In this document: positions 62,630 through 64,000 of the stretch, piece after piece
Layout of the letters: each line of letters begins with the position of its first letter
Numbering within the stretch: the first letter of the stretch is position 1
NCBI RefSeq assembly: GCF_021991925.1
Contig: NZ_RXZI01000003.1
Coordinates: forward strand, 124,001-188,000
Origin: Sutcliffiella horikoshii
GTDB taxonomy: Bacteria; Bacillota; Bacilli; Bacillales; Bacillaceae_I
DNA length: 64,000 nt
Direction of reading: 5' to 3'
Position numbers and translations under genes: made by a program
Notes under the pieces: generated by a model
The model's database searches: none
Told to the model about the DNA's origin: nothing
What the model saw: only the letters and a program-made list of their open reading frames with translations

Positions 62630-63580
62630 ATGAGGCAGCAAATTATAGATGAAATCAAGGCGCATGATACGGTGATCATCCACCGTCATGTGAGACCGGA
62701 TCCAGATGCATATGGGTCTCAATGTGGATTGGCGGAATTGATTAAGGAGAGTTACCCGGAAAAGAAGGTGTATCGAGTAGGTAAGGGAGAGGAGTCATTG
62801 AACTTCTTGAGCAAGCTTGATGAGATACCAGACTCCAGTTATGAAGGTGCGCTTGTGATTGTTTGTGATACCGCAAATACGGCTAGAATTTGTGATCAGC
62901 GCTATAAGCTTGCCGCTAAATGGATCAAGATTGATCATCACCCGAATGAAGATAGATATGGGGATCTGATGTGGGTGGATACGGATTCGAGTTCCACGAG
63001 TGAAATGATTTACGAATTGTATCTGGCCGGGAAAAATCAGGGATGGGTGATGACGAAAGAAGCTGCGAGGTTGATTTTCGCTGGAATCATTGGCGATACA
63101 GGCAGGTTTCTTTTCCAGAGTACGAATACGAAGACATTCCAATATGCGAGCGAGTTGTTGAGCTACGGATTTTCCATGACAGAACTTTACGATGAGTTGT
63201 ATCGTACAAAGCTGCATATCGCTAAATTAAGCGGGTATGTATTGGAGAATTTTTCCTTGCATGAGAACGGTATTGCTTCCATGAAGCTTACACCAGATAT
63301 ATTGCAACGCTACAATGCCTTGCCATCTGAAGCTTCTCAACTGGTGGGGATGCTTGGGAATATTGAAGGCATCCGGGCGTGGGCATTTTTCATCGAGGAA
63401 TCTGATCAGATCCGTGTCAGACTCCGTTCAAAGGGGACGGTCGTCAATGAAATCGCAAAGAAATATAATGGTGGAGGTCATCCGCTTGCCTCAGGTGCTT
63501 CCATCTACAAATGGGAAGATGCGGACCTTGTGCTCGCTGATTTAATAGAAGCATCCAGGGCTCAACTACAGGGAGAATAG
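62630..63580 (+). CDS. nrnA: Oligoribonuclease / pAp phosphatase NrnA
   Basis: 316 residues, DHH-DHHA1 family. DHH motifs: RHVRPDPDAYGSQCGL near 22-35, VIVCDTANTARI near 82, IKIDHHPNEDRYGD near 105, IIGDTGRFLF near 155; DHHA1 motif YNGGGHPLASGAS near 285. Degrades RNA fragments of a few nucleotides and 3'-phosphoadenosine 5'-phosphate, linking RNA turnover with sulfur metabolism. Standard length. Confidence 0.96.
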   Translation: MRQQIIDEIKAHDTVIIHRHVRPDPDAYGSQCGLAELIKESYPEKKVYRVGKGEESLNFLSKLDEIPDSSYEGALVIVCDTANTARICDQRYKLAAKWIKIDHHPNEDRYGDLMWVDTDSSSTSEMIYELYLAGKNQGWVMTKEAARLIFAGIIGDTGRFLFQSTNTKTFQYASELLSYGFSMTELYDELYRTKLHIAKLSGYVLENFSLHENGIASMKLTPDILQRYNALPSEASQLVGMLGNIEGIRAWAFFIEESDQIRVRLRSKGTVVNEIAKKYNGGGHPLASGASIYKWEDADLVLADLIEASRAQLQGE

Positions 63581-63587
63581 AACCCAG

Positions 63588-63632
63588 TAAAAAGAGGAAG
63601 TGTCGATGAATAGCCAGACGCTTCCTCTTTTA
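63588..63632. terminator. Bidirectional terminator nrnA / ytrI
   Basis: AAAAGAGGAAGTGTC / GACGCTTCCTCTTTT stem. Confidence 0.85.
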
Positions 63633-64000
63633 TTCCATTTTTACAATCAGCAAATCAATCTCTATCGTTGTGTCGACGTAGAGGAAATCAACCTCAAAGT
63701 AGTATTTTTTATCATCCAACGAGTAACTCTTGTTTTCAATCACCTTAATCAGCAACTCTTTGTTGTCTTTTATACTTGCGATATCTTTTGAGACCAGATG
63801 ATTCAGGTCGTCGGTGATCCTTGCGACGATGGAGGAGCGGCTGAAAGAGTTGAGCATGTATTTCTCATGATTGATGATGGAAATCTTGAAGTCTTCAATT
63901 TTCAGCTGATCTTTTTCTTCCTTCAGCTTGTCATTGTCCTCTGTAAGAATATGAATCCTGTCCTTGTAACTTTTTACTTCATCTTGATATTTCTTCAAAT
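63630..64000 (-). CDS. ytrI: YtrI-like sporulation membrane protein (5' end outside window)
   Basis: C-terminal ~122 residues; the frame is open to the window edge, so the start and the expected membrane helix are not visible. A coiled-coil stretch (DRIHILTEDNDKLKEEKDQL) leads to a conserved soluble part (RSSIVARITDDLNHLVSKDI, LIKVIENKSYSLDDKKYYFE). Fits YtrI, needed for normal sporulation in B. subtilis, by sequence style and by position facing nrnA. Confidence 0.8.
   Translation of the reverse strand, partial: LKKYQDEVKSYKDRIHILTEDNDKLKEEKDQLKIEDFKISIINHEKYMLNSFSRSSIVARITDDLNHLVSKDIASIKDNKELLIKVIENKSYSLDDKKYYFEVDFLYVDTTIEIDLLIVKME

Overview
This window is a stretch of chromosome from a low-GC, endospore-forming member of the Bacillaceae. 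The evidence is a long run of genes in the order known from the Bacillus subtilis sftA-to-ytrI region, an alpha/beta-type small acid-soluble spore protein behind a perfect sigma-G promoter, bacilliredoxin YtxJ, sporulation genes (ytfJ, refZ, ytrI), a tyrosyl T-box leader and CcpA with several cre sites. It is not B. subtilis itself: genes are inserted (a nicotinate phosphoribosyltransferase, a huge FtsA-like protein, an NCS1 permease, a NERD protein) and the intergenic repeats are characteristic. I saw no rRNA, tRNA, prophage or CRISPR array.

Layout. 0-4.5 kb: end of sftA, a pncB-type gene and murC. 4.6-9.7 kb: an M29 aminopeptidase, the sigma-B-type ytxGHJ stress operon and an FtsA-like ATPase with five C-terminal beta-grasp-like repeats. 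9.8-14.1 kb: aroA(G), ccpA, and the sodium motor genes motPS. 14.4-18.8 kb: acuABC divergent from acsA, i.e. acetyl-CoA synthetase and its acetylation control. 19-26.6 kb: MFS exporter, class A PBP, T-box-tyrS, GNAT, rpsD. 27-35.4 kb: diguanylate cyclase, methionine gamma-lyase, fRMsr, refZ, hisJ, ezrA. 35.5-44.8 kb: brnQ, nifZ-thiI (4-thiouridine in tRNA), sspA, acyl-CoA synthetase, amidohydrolase and NAD kinase 2. 45-52.4 kb: sppA-yteJ-ytfI-ytfJ, tpx, ytxK-ackA, EcsC-like. 52.5-64 kb: small proteins, permease, SDR, ald, Xaa-Pro peptidase, ytkL, ytoI, NERD protein, ytpI, nrnA and the C-terminal end of ytrI.

The theme is central carbon and nitrogen overflow metabolism (acetate activation and production, alanine, branched-chain amino acids, methionine breakdown). 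ccpA sits in the window and cre-like sites lie in front of acsA/acuA, megL, brnQ, ackA and ald. Cell division and envelope genes (sftA, murC, ezrA, refZ, PBP, FtsA-like) and stress or sporulation genes are interspersed.

The least explained material is intergenic: (i) seven copies of a roughly 90-190 bp fold-back repeat whose outer and inner stems change in a compensatory way between copies; (ii) four degenerate tandem arrays with strict 20- or 21-bp periods, two of which share the same core in opposite orientations; (iii) a 154-bp inverted-repeat element flanked by a perfect 8-bp direct repeat, looking like a MITE. Among proteins, the FtsA-like ATPase with five evenly built C-terminal modules is the most unusual.
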